DNA of 64,000 bases from Heligmosomoides polygyrus polygyrus (lineage: Eukaryota; Nematoda; Chromadorea; Rhabditida; Heligmosomidae): NCBI GenBank assembly GCA_947396885.1, contig OX377204.1, positions 53,741,139 to 53,805,138 on the forward strand, given 5' to 3'. Below the pieces are notes generated by a model. The model was not told the DNA's origin, ran no database searches, and saw only the letters and a program-made list of their open reading frames with translations. A program made the translations under genes and the position numbers. Positions 22,606 through 34,906 of the stretch are shown piece after piece (the first letter of the stretch is position 1; the number at the start of each line of letters is the position of its first letter).

Positions 22606-23819
22606 AATCGTTTTGCAATGTTCCGTGATGCGCAGATTGGGGGATGGGAGCTAGCGAGTACACGTACGCGGTGGTCCGCTAGGAGATGAAGTTCTTCGTG
22701 GACGCAATGGGCTCCATGCCTGTCGGCGGTGCTATGCAGCGATGTCCGAGTGGTTAAGGAGATTGACTCGAAATCAATTGGGCTCTGCCCGCGCAGGTTC
22801 GAATCCTGCTCGCTGCGAATCGTTTTGCAATGTTCCGTGATGCGCAGATTGGGGGGATGGGAGCTAGCGAGTACACGTACGCGGTGATCCGCTAGGAGAT
22901 GAAGTTCTTCGTGGACACAATGGGCTCCATGCCTGTCGGCGGTGCTATGCAGCGATGTCCGAGTGGTTAAGGAGATTGACTCGAAATCAATTGGGCTCTG
23001 CCCGCGCAGGTTCGAATCCTGCTCGCTGCGAATCGTTTTCCAATGTTCCGTGATGCGCAGATTGGGGGGATGGGAGCTAGCGAGTACACGTACGCACTGG
23101 TCCGCTAGGAGATGAAGTTCTTCGTGGACGCAATGGGCTTGATGCTCGATGCCTGTCGACGGTGCTATGCAGCGATGTCCGAGTGGTTAAGGAGATTGAC
23201 TAGAAATCAATTGGGCTCTGCCCGCGCAGGTTCGAATCCTGCTCGCTGCGAATCGTTTTGCAATGTTCCGTGATGCGCAGATTGGGGGATTGGAGCTAGC
23301 GAGTACACGTACGCGGTGGTCCGCTAGGAGATGAAGTTCTTCGTGGACGCAATGGGCTCCATGCCTGTCGGCGGTGCTATGCAGCGATGTCCGAGTGGTT
23401 AAGGAGATTGACTCGAAATCAATTGGGCTCTGCCCGCGCAGGTTCGAATCCTGCTCGCTGCGAATCGTTTTCCAATGTTCCGTGATGCGCAGATTGGGGG
23501 GATGGGAGCTAGCGAGTACACGTACGCACTGGTCCGCTAGGAGATGAAGTTCTTCGTGGACGCAATGGGCTTGATGCTCGATGCCTGTCGGCGGTGCTAT
23601 GCAGCGATGTCCGAGTGGTTAGGGAGATTGACTAGAAATCAATTGGGCTCTGCCCGCGCAGGTTCGAATCTTGCTCGCTGCGAATCGTTTTGCAATGTTC
23701 CGTGATGCGCAGATTGGGGGATGGGAGCTAGCGAGTACACGTACGCGCTGGTCCGCTAGGAGATGAAGTTCTTCGTCTACGCAATGGGCTTGATGCTCGA
23801 TGCCTGTCGACGGTGCTAT

Positions 23820-23901
23820 GCAGCGATGTCCGAGTGGTTAAGGAGATTGACTAGAAATCAATTGGGCTCTGCCCGCGCAGGTTCGAATCCTGCTCGCTGC
23901 A
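23820..23901 (+). tRNA. tRNA-Ser(AGA) with A73 discriminator
   Basis: The base after the acceptor stem is A instead of G73 (TCGCTGC then AAATCG). G73 is a major identity element for eukaryotic seryl-tRNA synthetase; in human tRNAs A73 favours leucine. The fold is otherwise canonical. The same change occurs at 57147 and 58861, there with a T-stem mismatch. Confidence 0.8.
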
Positions 23902-24039
23902 AATCGTTTTCCAATGTTCCGTGATGCGCAGATTGGGGGGATGGGAGCTAGCGAGTACACGTACGCACTGGTCCGCTAGGAGATGAAGTTCTTCGTGGAC
24001 GCAATGGGCTTGATGCTCGATGCCTGTCGGCGGTGCTAT

Positions 24040-26279
24040 GCAGCGATGTCCGAGTGGTTAGGGAGATTGACTAGAAATCAATTGGGCTCTGCCCGCGCAG
24101 GTTCGAATCCTGCTCGCTGCGAATCGTTTTGTAATGTTCCGTGATGCGCAGATTGGGGGATGGGAGCTAGCGAGTACACGTACGCGCTGGTCCGCTAGGA
24201 GATGAAGTTCTTCGTCTACGCAATGGGCTTGATGCTCGATGACTGTCGACGGTGCTATGCAGCGATGTCCGAGTGGTTAAGGAGATTGACTAGAAATCAA
24301 TTGGGCTCTGCCCGCGCAGGTTCGAATCCTGCTCGCTGCGAATCGTTTTGCAATGTTCCGTGGTGCGCAGATTGGGGGATGGGAGCTAGCGAGTACACGC
24401 ACGCGGTGGTCCGCTAGGAGATGAAGTTCTTCGTGGACGCAATGGGCTCCATGCCTGTCGGCGGTGCTATGCAGCGATGTCCGAGTGGTTAAGGAGATTG
24501 ACTCGAAATCAATTGGGCTCTGCCCGCGCAGGTTCGAATCCTGCTCGCTGCGAATCGTTTTGCAATGTTCCGTGATGCGCAGATTGGGGGATGGGAGCTA
24601 GCGAGTACACGTACGCGCTGGTCCGCTAGGAGATGAAGTTCTTCGTCTACGCAATGGGCTTGATGCTCGATGCCTGTCGACGGTGCTATGCAGCGATGTC
24701 CGAGTGGTTAAGGAGATTGACTAGAAATCAATTGGGCTCTGCCCGCGCAGGTTCGAATCCTGCTCGCTGCGAATCGTTTTGCAATGCTCCGTGGTGCGCA
24801 GATTGGGGGATGGGAGCTAGCGAGTACACGCACGCGGTGGTCCGCTAGGAGATGAAGTTCTTCGTGGACGCAATGGGCTCCATGCCTGTCGGCGGTGCTA
24901 TGCAACGATGTCCGAGTGGTTAAGGAGATTGACTCGAAATCAATTGGGCTCTGCCCGCGCAGGTTCGAATCCTGCTCGCTGCGAATCGTTTTGCAATGTT
25001 CCGTGATGCGCAGATTGGGGGATGGGAGCTAGCGAGTGCACGTACGCGGTGGTCCGCTAGGAGATGAAGTTCTTCGTGGACGCAATGGGCTCCATGCCTG
25101 TCGGCGGTGCTATGCAGCGATGTCCGAGTGGTTAAGGAGATTGACTCGAAATCAATTGGGCTCTGCCCGCGCAGGTTCGAATCCTGCTCGCTGCGAATCG
25201 TTTTGCAATGTTCCGTGATGCGCAGATTGGGGGGATGGGAGCTAGCGAGTACACGTACGCGGTGATCCGCTAGGAGATGAAGTTCTTCGTGGACACAATG
25301 GGCTCCATGCCTGTCGGCGGTGCTATGCAGCGATGTCCGAGTGGTTAAGGAGATTGACTCGAAATCAATTGGGCTCTGCCCGCGCAGGTTCGAATCCTGC
25401 TCGCTGCGAATCGTTTTCCAATGTTCCGTGATGCGCAGATTGGGGGGATGGGAGCTAGCGAGTACACGTACGCACTGGTCCGCTAGGAGATGAAGTTCTT
25501 CGTGGACGCAATGGGCTTGATGCTCGATGCCTGTCGACGGTGCTATGCAGCGATGTCCGAGTGGTTAAGGAGATTGACTAGAAATCAATTGGGCTCTGCC
25601 CGCGCAGGTTCGAATCCTGCTCGCTGCGAATCGTTTTGCAATGTTCCGTGATGCGCAGATTGGGGGATTGGAGCTAGCGAGTACACGTACGCGGTGGTCC
25701 GCTAGGAGATGAAGTTCTTCGTGGACGCAATGGGCTCCATGCCTGTCGGCGGTGCTATGCAGCGATGTCCGAGTGGTTAAGGAGATTGACTCGAAATCAA
25801 TTGGGCTCTGCCCGCGCAGGTTCGAATCCTGCTCGCTGCGAATCGTTTTCCAATGTTCCGTGATGCGCAGATTGGGGGGATGGGAGCTAGCGAGTACACG
25901 TACGCACTGGTCCGCTAGGAGATGAAGTTCTTCGTGGACGCAATGGGCTTGATGCTCGATGCCTGTCGGCGGTGCTATGCAGCGATGTCCGAGTGGTTAG
26001 GGAGATTGACTAGAAATCAATTGGGCTCTGCCCGCGCAGGTTCGAATCCTGCTCGCTGCGAATCGTTTTGCAATGTTCCGTGATGCGCAGATTGGGGGAT
26101 GGGAGCTAGCGAGTACACGTACGCGCTGGTCCGCTAGGAGATGAAGTTCTTCGTCTACGCAATGGGCTTGATGCTCGATGCCTGTCGACGGTGCTATGCA
26201 GCGATGTCCGAGTGGTTAAGGAGATTGACTAGAAATCAATTGGGCTCTGCCCGCGCAGGTTCGAATCCTGCTCGCTGCG
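24040..26279. repeat. Higher-order repeat B, copy 2
   Basis: Second copy of the eleven-gene block at 21663-23901. It follows its partner almost directly, so this is a tandem segmental duplication. Confidence 0.83.
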
Positions 26280-27277
26280 AATCGTTTTGCAATGTTCCGT
26301 GATGCGCAGATTGGGGGATGGGAGCTAGCGAGTACACGTACGCGCTGGTCCGCTAGGAGATGAAGTTCTTCGTGGACGCAATGGGCTCCATGCCTGTCGG
26401 CGGTGCTATGCAGCGATGTCCGAGTGGTTAAGGAGATTGACTCGAAATCAATTGGGCTCTGCCCGCGCAGGTTCGAATCCTGCTCGCTGCGAATCGTTTT
26501 GCAATGTTCCGTGATGCTCAGATTGGGGGATGGGAGCTAGCGAGTACACGTACGCACTGGTCCGCTAGGAGATGAAGTTCTTCGTGGACGCAATGGGCTT
26601 GATGCTCGATGCCTGTCGGCGGTGCTATGCAGCGATGTCCGAGTGGTTAGGGAGATTGACTAGAAATCAATTGGGCTCTGCCCGCGCAGGTTCGAATCCT
26701 GCTCGCTGCGAATCGTTTTGCAATGTTCCGTGATGCGCAGATTGGGGATTGGAGCTAGCGAGTACACGTACGCGGTGGTCCGCTAGGAGATGAAGTTCTT
26801 CGTCTACGCAATGGGCTTGATGCTCGATGACTGTCGACGGTGCTATGCAGCGATGTCCGAGTGGTTAAGGAGATTGACTAGAAATCAATTGGGCTCTGCC
26901 CGCGCAGGTTCGAATCCTGCTCGCTGCGAATCGTTTTGTAATGTTCCGTGATGCGCAGATTGGGGGATGGGAGCTAGCGAGTACACGTACGCGCTGGTCC
27001 GCTAGGAGATGAAGTTCTTCGTCTACGCAATGGGCTTGATGCTCGATGACTGTCGACGGTGCTATGCAGCGATGTCCGAGTGGTTAAGGAGATTGACTAG
27101 AAATCAATTGGGCTCTGCCCGCGCAGGTTCGAATCCTGCTCGCTGCGAATCGTTTTGCAATGTTCCGTGGTGCGCAGATTGGGGGATGGGAGCTAGCGAG
27201 TACACGCACGCGGTGGTCCGCTAGGAGATGAATTTCTTCGTGGACGCAATGGGCTCCATGCCTGTCGGCGGTGCTAT

Positions 27278-27359
27278 GCAGCGATGTCCGAGTGGTTAAG
27301 GAGATTGACTCGAAATCAATTGGGCTCTGCCCGCGCAGGTTCGAATCCCGCTCGCTGCG
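27278..27359 (+). tRNA. tRNA-Ser(CGA) with C63 T-stem mismatch
   Basis: The T stem 3' strand is CCCGC, so A51 faces C63. The same base change is in 28793 and 32248 (both AGA) and in 57147 and 58861 (CGA). Its presence in both isoacceptors fits gene conversion or exchange within the gene, or repeated mutation. Confidence 0.8.
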
Positions 27360-28148
27360 AATCGTTTTCCAATGTTCCGTGATGCGCAGATTGGGGGGAT
27401 GGGAGCTAGCGAGTACACGTACGCACTGGTCCGCTAGGAGATGAAGTTCTTCGTGGACGCAATGGGCTTGATGCTCGATGCCTGTCGACGGTGCTATGCA
27501 GCGATGTCCGAGTGGTTAAGGAGATTGACTAGAAATCAATTGGGCTCTGCCCGCGCAGGTTCGAATCCTGCTCGCTGCGAATCGTTTTGCAATGTTCCGT
27601 GATGCGCAGATTGGGGGATTGGAGCTAGCGAGTACACGTACGCGGTGGTCCGCTAGGAGATGAAGTTCTTCGTGGACGCAATGGGCTCCATGCCTGTCGG
27701 CGGTGCTATGCAGCGATGTCCGAGTGGTTAAGGAGATTGACTCGAAATCAATTGGGCTCTGCCCGCGCAGGTTCGAATCCTGCTCGCTGCGAATCGTTTT
27801 CCAATGTTCCGTGATGCGCAGATTGGGGGGATGGGAGCTAGCGAGTACACGTACGCACTGGTCCGCTAGGAGATGAAGTTCTTCGTGGACGCAATGGGCT
27901 TGATGCTCGATGCCTGTCGGCGGTGCTATGCAGCGATGTCCGAGTGGTTAGGGAGATTGACTAGAAATCAATTGGGCTCAGCCCGCGCAGGTTCGAATCT
28001 TGCTCGCTGCGAATCGTTTTGCAATGTTCCGTGATGCGCAGATTGGGGGATGGGAGCTAGCGAGTACACGTACGCGCTGGTCCGCTAGGAGATGAAGTTC
28101 TTCGTCTACGCAATGGGCTTGATGCTCGATGCCTGTCGACGGTGCTAT

Positions 28149-28874
28149 GCAGCGATGTCCGAGTGGTTAAGGAGATTGACTAGAAATCAATTGGGCTCTG
28201 CCCGCGCAGGTTCGAATCCTGCTCGCTGCGAATCGTTTTGCAATGTTCCGTGGTGCGCAGATTGGGGGATGGGAGCTAGCGAGTACACGCACGCGGTGGT
28301 CCGCTAGGAGATGAAGTTCTTCGTGGACGCAATGGGCTCCATGCCTGTCGGCGGTGCTATGCAGCGATGTCCGAGTGGTTAAGGAGATTGACTAGAAATC
28401 AATTAGGCTCTGCCCGCGCAGGTTCGAATCCTGCTCGCTGCGAATCGTTTTGCAATGTTCCGTGATGCGCAGATTGGGGGGATGGGAGCTAGCGAGTAGA
28501 CGTACGCGGTGGTCCGCTAGGAGATGAAGTTCTTCGTGGACACAATGGGCTCCATGCCTGTCGGCGGTGCTATGCAGCGATGTCCGAGTGGTTAAGGAGA
28601 TTGACTCGAAATCAATTGGGCTCTGCCCGCGCAGGTTCGAATCCTGCTCGCTGCGAATCGTTTTGCAATGTTCCGTGATGCGCAGATTGGGGGATGGGAG
28701 CTAGCGAGTACACGTACGCGGTGGTCCGCTAGGAGATGAAGTTCTTCGTGGACGCAATGGGCTTGATGCTCGATGCCTGTCGACGGTGCTATGCAGCGAT
28801 GTCCGAGTGGTTAAGGAGATTGACTAGAAATCAATTGGGCTCTGCCCGCGCAGGTTCGAATCCCGCTCGCTGCG
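28149..28874. repeat. Higher-order repeat C (offset 3455)
   Basis: The four-gene run 28149, 28361, 28574, 28793 recurs at 31604, 31816, 32029, 32248, including the C63 mutation in the fourth gene. A further copy starts at 32892 (offset 1288), with a normal fourth gene at 33536. Confidence 0.78.
28361..28442 (+). tRNA. tRNA-Ser(AGA) with variable-stem change
   Basis: The variable arm reads AGGC against GCCC, losing its first pair to an A-C mismatch. The related unit at 31816, 3455 bp to the right, is normal, so the mutation came after that duplication or was lost from the other copy. Confidence 0.78.
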
Positions 28875-30088
28875 AATCGTTTTGCAATGTTCCGTGATGC
28901 GCAGATTGGGGGGATGGGAGCTAGCGAGTACACGTACGCGGTGATCCGCTAGGAGATGAAGTTCTTCGTGGACACAATGGGCTCCATGCCTGTCGGCGGT
29001 GCTATGCAGCGATGTCCGAGTGGTTAAGGAGATTGACTCGAAATCAATTGGGCTCTGCCCGCGCAGGTTCGAATCCTGCTCGCTGCGAATCGTTTTCCAA
29101 TGTTCCGTGATGCGCAGATTGGGGGGATGGGAGCTAGCGAGTACACGTACGCACTGGTCCGCTAGGAGATGAAGTTCTTCGTGGACGCAATGGGCTTGAT
29201 GCTCGAGGCCTGTCGACGGTGCTATGCAGCGATGTCCGAGTGGTTAAGGAGATTGACTAGAAATCAATTGGGCTCTGCCCGCGCAGGTTCGAATCCTGCT
29301 CGCTGCGAATCGTTTTGCAATGTTCCGTGATGCGCAGATTGGGGGATTGGAGCTAGCGAGTACACGTACGCGGTGGTCCGCTAGGAGATGAAGTTCTTCG
29401 TGGACGCAATGGGCTCCATGCCTGTCGGCGGTGCTATGCAGCGATGTCCGAGTGGTTAAGGAGATTGACTCGAAATCAATTGGGCTCTGCCCGCGCAGGT
29501 TCGAATCCTGCTCGCTGCGAATCGTTTTCCAATGTTCCGTGATGCGCAGATTGGGGGGATGGGAGCTAGCGAGTACACGTACGCACTGGTCCGCTAGGAG
29601 ATGAAGTTCTTCGTGGACGCAATGGGCTTGATGCTCGATGCCTGTCGGCGGTGCTATGCAGCGATGTCCGAGTGGTTAGGGAGATTGACTAGAAATCAAT
29701 TGGGCTCTGCCCGCGCAGGTTCGAATCCTGCTCGCTGCGAATCGTTTTGCAATGTTCCGTGATGCGCAGATTGGGGGATGGGAGCTAGCGAGTACACGTA
29801 CGCGGTGGTCCGCTAGGAGATGAAGTTCTTCGTGGACGCAATGGGCTTGATGCTCGATGCCTGTCGACGGTGCTATGCAGCGATGTCCGAGTGGTTAAGG
29901 AGATTGACTAGAAATCAATTGGGCTCTGCCCGCGCAGGTTCGAATCCTGCTCGCTGCGAATCGTTTTGCAATGTTCCGTGATGCGCAGATTGGGGGATGG
30001 GAGCTAGCGAGTACACGTACGCGGTGGTCCGCTAGGAGATGAAGTTCTTCGTGGACGCAATGGGCTCCATGCCTGTCGGCAGTGCTAT

Positions 30089-33000
30089 GCAGCGATGTCC
30101 GAGTGGTTAAGGAGATTGACTCGAAATCAATTGGGCTCTGCCCGCGCAGGTTCGAATCCTGCTCGCTGCGAATCGTTTTGCAATGTTCCGTGATGCGCAG
30201 ATTGGGGGGATGGGAGCTAGCGAGTACACGTACGCGGTGATCCGCTAGGAGATGAAGTTCTTCGTGGACACAATGGGCTCCATGCCTGTCGGCGGTGCTA
30301 TGCAGCGATGTCCGAGTGGTTAAGGAGATTGACTCGAAATCAATTGGGCTCTGCCCGCGCAGGTTCGAATCCTGCTCGCTGCGAATCGTTTTCCAATGTT
30401 CCGTGATGCGCAGATTGGGGGGATGGGAGCTAGCGAGTACACGTACGCACTGGTCCGCTAGGAGATGAAGTTCTTCGTGGACGCAATGGGCTTGATGCTC
30501 GATGCCTGTCGGCGGTGCTATGCAGCGATGTCCGAGTGGTTAGGGAGATTGACTAGAAATCAATTGGGCTCTGCCCGCGCAGGTTCGAATCCTGCTCGCT
30601 GCGAATCGTTTTGCAATGTTCCGTGATGCTCAGATTGGGGGATGGGAGCTAGCGAGTACACGTACGCACTGGTCCGCTAGGAGATGAAGTTCTTCGTGGA
30701 CGCAATGGGCTTGATGCTCGATGCCTGTCGGCGGTGCTATGCAGCGATGTCCGAGTGGTTAGGGAGATTGACTAGAAATCAATTGGGCTCTGCCCGCGCA
30801 GGTTCGAATCCTGCTCGCTGCGAATCGTTTTGCAATGTTCCGTGATGCGCAGATTGGGGGATGGGAGCTAGCGAGTACACGTACGCGCTGGTCCGCTAGG
30901 AGATGAAGTTCTTCGTGGACACAATGGGCTCCATGCCTGTCGGCGGTGCTATGCAGCGATGTCCGAGTGGTTAAGGAGATTGACTCGAAATCAATTGGGC
31001 TCTGCCCGCGCAGGTTCGAATCCTGCTCGCTGCGAATCGTTTTGCAATGTTCCGTGATGCGCAGATTGGGGGATGGGAGCTAGCGAGTACACGTACGCGG
31101 TGGTCCGCTAGGAGATGAAGTTCTTCGTGGACGCAATGGGCTCCATGCCTGTCGGCGGTGCTATGCAGCGATGTCCGAGTGGTTAAGGAGATTGACTCGA
31201 AATCAATTGGGCTCTGCCCGCGCAGGTTCGAATCCTGCTCGCTGCGAATCGTTTTCCAATGTTCCGTGATGCGCAGATTGGGGGGATGGGAGCTAGCGAG
31301 TACACGTACGCACTGGTCCGCTAGGAGATGAAGTTCTTCGTGGACGCAATGGGCTTGATGCTCGATGCCTGTCGGCGGTGCTATGCAGCGATGTCCGAGT
31401 GGTTAGGGAGATTGACTAGAAATCAATTGGGCTCTGCCCGCGCAGGTTCGAATCCTGCTCGCTGCGAATCGTTTTGCAATGTTCCGTGATGCGCAGATTG
31501 GGGGATGGGAGCTAGCGAGTACACGTACGCGCTGGTCCGCTAGGAGATGAAGTTCTTCGTCTACGCAATGGGCTTGATGCTCGATGCCTGTCGACGGTGC
31601 TATGCAGCGATGTCCGAGTGGTTAAGGAGATTGACTAGAAATCAATTGGGCTCTGCCCGCGCAGGTTCGAATCCTGCTCGCTGCGAATCGTTTTGCAATG
31701 TTCCGTGGTGCGCAGATTGGGGGATGGGAGCTAGCGAGTACACGCACGCGGTGGTCCGCTAGGAGATGAAGTTCTTCGTGGACGCAATGGGCTCCATGCC
31801 TGTCGGCGGTGCTATGCAGCGATGTCCGAGTGGTTAAGGAGATTGACTAGAAATCAATTGGGCTCTGCCCGCGCAGGTTCGAATCCTGCTCGCTGCGAAT
31901 CGTTTTGCAATGTTCCGTGATGCGCAGATTGGGGGGATGGGAGCTAGCGAGTAGACGTACGCGGTGGTCCGCTAGGAGATGAAGTTCTTCGTGGACACAA
32001 TGGGCTCCATGCCTGTCGGCGGTGCTATGCAGCGATGTCCGAGTGGTTAAGGAGATTGACTCGAAATCAATTGGGCTCTGCCCGCGCAGGTTCGAATCCT
32101 GCTCGCTGCGAATCGTTTTGCAATGTTCCGTGATGCGCAGATTGGGGGATGGGAGCTAGCGAGTACACGTACGCGGTGGTCCGCTAGGAGATGAAGTTCT
32201 TCGTGGACGCAATGGGCTTGATGCTCGATGCCTGTCGACGGTGCTATGCAGCGATGTCCGAGTGGTTAAGGAGATTGACTAGAAATCAATTGGGCTCTGC
32301 CCGCGCAGGTTCGAATCCCGCTCGCTGCGAATCGTTTTGCAATGTTCCGTGATGCGCAGATTGGGGGATGGGAGCTAGCGAGTACACGTACGCGGTGGTC
32401 CGCTAGGAGATGAAGTTCTTCATGGACGCAATGGGCTCCATGCCTGTCGGCGGTGCTATGCAGCGATGTCCGAGTGGTTAAGGAGATTGACTCGAAATCA
32501 ATTGGGCTCTGCCCGCGCAGGTTCGAATCCTGCTCGCTGCGAATCGTTTTGCAATGTTCCGTGATGCGCAGATTGGGGGGATGGGAGCTAGCGAGTACAC
32601 GTACGCGGTGATCCGCTAGGAGATGAAGTTCTTCGTGGACACAATGGGCTCCATGCCTGTCGGCGGTGCTATGCAGCGATGTCCGAGTGGTTAAGGAGAT
32701 TGACTCGAAATCAATTGGGCTCTGCCCGCGCAGGTTCGAATCCTGCTCGCTGCGAATCGTTTTGCAATGTTCCGTGATGCGCAGATTGGGGGATGGGAGC
32801 TAGCGAGTACACGTACGCGCTGGTCCGCTAGGAGATGAAGTTCTTCGTCTACGCAATGGGCTTGATGCTCGATGCCTGTCGACGGTGCTATGCAGCGATG
32901 TCCGAGTGGTTAAGGAGATTGACTAGAAATCAATTGGGCTCTGCCCGCGCAGGTTCGAATCCTGCTCGCTGCGAATCGTTTTGCAATGTTCCGTGGTGCG

Positions 33001-34906
33001 CAGATTGGGGGATGGGAGCTAGCGAGTACACGCACGCGGTGGTCCGCTAGGAGATGAAGTTCTTCGTGGACGCAATGGGCTCCATGCCTGTCGGCGGTGC
33101 TATGCAGCGATGTCCGAGTGGTTAAGGAGATTGACTAGAAATCAATTGGGCTCTGCCCGCGCAGGTTCGAATCCAGCTCGCTGCGAATCGTTTTGCAATG
33201 TTCCGTGATGCGCAGATTGGGGGGATGGGAGCTAGCGAGTAGACGTACGCGGTGGTCCGCTAGGAGATGAAGTTCTTCGTGGACACAATGGGCTCCATGC
33301 CTGTCGGCGGTGCTATGCAGCGATGTCCGAGTGGTTAAGGAGATTGACTCGAAATCAATTGGGCTCTGCCCGCGCAGGTTCGAATCCTGCTCGCTGCGAA
33401 TCGTTTTGCAATGTTCCGTGATGCGCAGATTGGGGGATGGGAGCTAGCGAGTACACGTACGCGGTGGTCCGCTAGGAGATGAAGTTCTTCGTGGACGCAA
33501 TGGGCTTGATGCTCGATGCCTGTCGACGGTGCTATGCAGCGATGTCCGAGTGGTTAAGGAGATTGACTAGAAATCAATTGGGCTCTGCCCGCGCAGGTTC
33601 GAATCCTGCTCGCTGCGAATCGTTTTGCAATGTTCCGTGATGCGCAGATTGGGGGATGGGAGCTAGCGAGTACACGTAGGCGGTGGTCCGCTAGGAGATG
33701 AAGTTCTTCGTGGACGCAATGGGCTCCATGCCTGTCGGCGGTGCTATGCAGCGATGTCCGAGTGGTTAAGGAGATTGACTCGAAATCAATTGGGCTCTGC
33801 CCGCGCAGGTTCGAATCCTGCTCGCTGCGAATCGTTTTGCAATGTTCCGTGATGCGCAGATTGGGGGGATGGGAGCTAGCGAGTACACGTACGCGGTGAT
33901 CCGCTAGGAGATGAAGTTCTTCGTGGACACAATGGGCTCCATGCCTGTCGGCGGTGCTATGCAGCGATGTCCGAGTGGTTAAGGAGATTGACTCGAAATC
34001 AATTGGGCTCTGCCCGCGCAGGTTCGAATCCTGCTCGCTGCGAATCGTTTTCCAATGTTCCGTGATGCGCAGATTGGGGGGATGGGAGCTAGCGAGTACA
34101 CGTACGCACTGGTCCGCTAGGAGATGAAGTTCTTCGTGGACGCAATGGGCTTGATGCTCGATGCCTGTCGGCGGTGCTATGCAGCGATGTCCGAGTGGTT
34201 AGGGAGATTGACTAGAAATCAATTGGGCTCTGCCCGCGCAGGTTCGAATCCTGCTCGCTGCGAATCGTTTTGCAATGTTCCGTGATGCGCAGATTGGGGG
34301 ATTGGAGCTAGCGAGTACACGTACGCGGTGGTCCGCTAGGAGATGAAGTTCTTCGTGGACGCAATGGGCTCCATGCCTGTCGGCGGTGCTATGCAGCGAT
34401 GTCCGAGTGGTTAAGGAGATTGACTCGAAATCAATTGGGCTCTGCCCGCGCAGGTTCGAATCCTGCTCGCTGCGAATCGTTTTGCAATGTTCCGTGATGC
34501 GCAGATTGGGGGATGGGAGCTAGCGAGTACACGTAGGCGGTGGTCCGCTAGGAGATGAAGTTCTTCGTGGACGCAATGGGCTCCATGCCTGTCGGCGGTG
34601 CTATGCAGCGATGTCCGAGTGGTTAAGGAGATTGACTCGAAATCAATTGGGCTCTGCCCGCGCAGGTTCGAATCCTGCTCGCTGCGAATCGTTTTGCAAT
34701 GTTCCGTGATGCGCAGATTGGGGGGATGGGAGCTAGCGAGTACACGTACGCACTGGTCCGCTAGGAGATGAAGTTCTTCGTGGACGCAATGGGCTTGATG
34801 CTCGATTCCTGTCGGCGGTGCTATGCAGCGATGTCCGAGTGGTTAGGGAGATTGACTAGAAATCAATTGGGCTCTGCCCGCGCAGGTTCGAATCCTGCTC
34901 GCTGCG
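30089..34906 (+). tRNA. tRNA-Ser array segment 7 (23 genes)
   Basis: Gene starts, each 82 nt. AGA: 30522, 30741, 31385, 31604, 31816, 32248, 32892, 33104, 33536, 34181, 34825. CGA: 30089, 30302, 30953, 31165, 32029, 32460, 32673, 33317, 33748, 33961, 34393, 34605. This is the only 5-kb segment through 60 kb in which CGA outnumbers AGA. G22 copies: 30522, 30741, 31385, 34181, 34825. 32248 repeats the C63 change of 28793, 3455 bp upstream; 33104 carries A63. Confidence 0.96.
33104..33185 (+). tRNA. tRNA-Ser(AGA) with A63 T-stem mismatch
   Basis: The T stem 3' strand is CCAGC, so A51 faces A63. It is unique; the sister unit at 31816, 1288 bp upstream, has the normal T63. Confidence 0.8.

Larger units (their letters stand above)
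21663..23901. repeat. Higher-order repeat B, copy 1 (offset 2377-2378)
   Basis: Eleven genes here align with eleven at 24040-26279 in the same isoacceptor order, including the A4 gene (22524/24902). The offset moves from 2377 to 2378 because of one G in the G-run near 22000. Differences: 23601 has T62 and 23820 has A73, both normal in copy 2; the terminator context TTTTATAA after 21882 is TTTTGCAA in copy 2. Confidence 0.83.
20146..24983 (+). tRNA. tRNA-Ser array segment 5 (23 genes)
   Basis: Gene starts, each 82 nt. AGA: 20579, 21011, 21231, 21663, 21882, 22312, 23169, 23601, 23820, 24040, 24259, 24690. CGA: 20146, 20359, 20791, 21443, 22093, 22524, 22736, 22949, 23381, 24471, 24902. G22 copies: 20579, 21011, 21231, 21663, 23601, 24040. 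Other variants: 20146 (A29), 20359 (G59), 21231 (G56), 22524 and 24902 (A4), 23601 (T62), 23820 (A73). The spacer change GTCTACGC, which opens a sense reading frame, first appears before 21882. Confidence 0.96.
25114..29958 (+). tRNA. tRNA-Ser array segment 6 (23 genes)
   Basis: Gene starts, each 82 nt. AGA: 25547, 25979, 26198, 26629, 26847, 27066, 27498, 27930, 28149, 28361, 28793, 29226, 29658, 29877. CGA: 25114, 25327, 25759, 26410, 27278, 27710, 28574, 29006, 29438. G22 copies: 25979, 26629, 27930, 29658. 27278 and 28793 carry C63, which mismatches A51. 27930 has T62 and a TCA variable loop. 28361 has an altered first variable-stem base. Confidence 0.96.
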
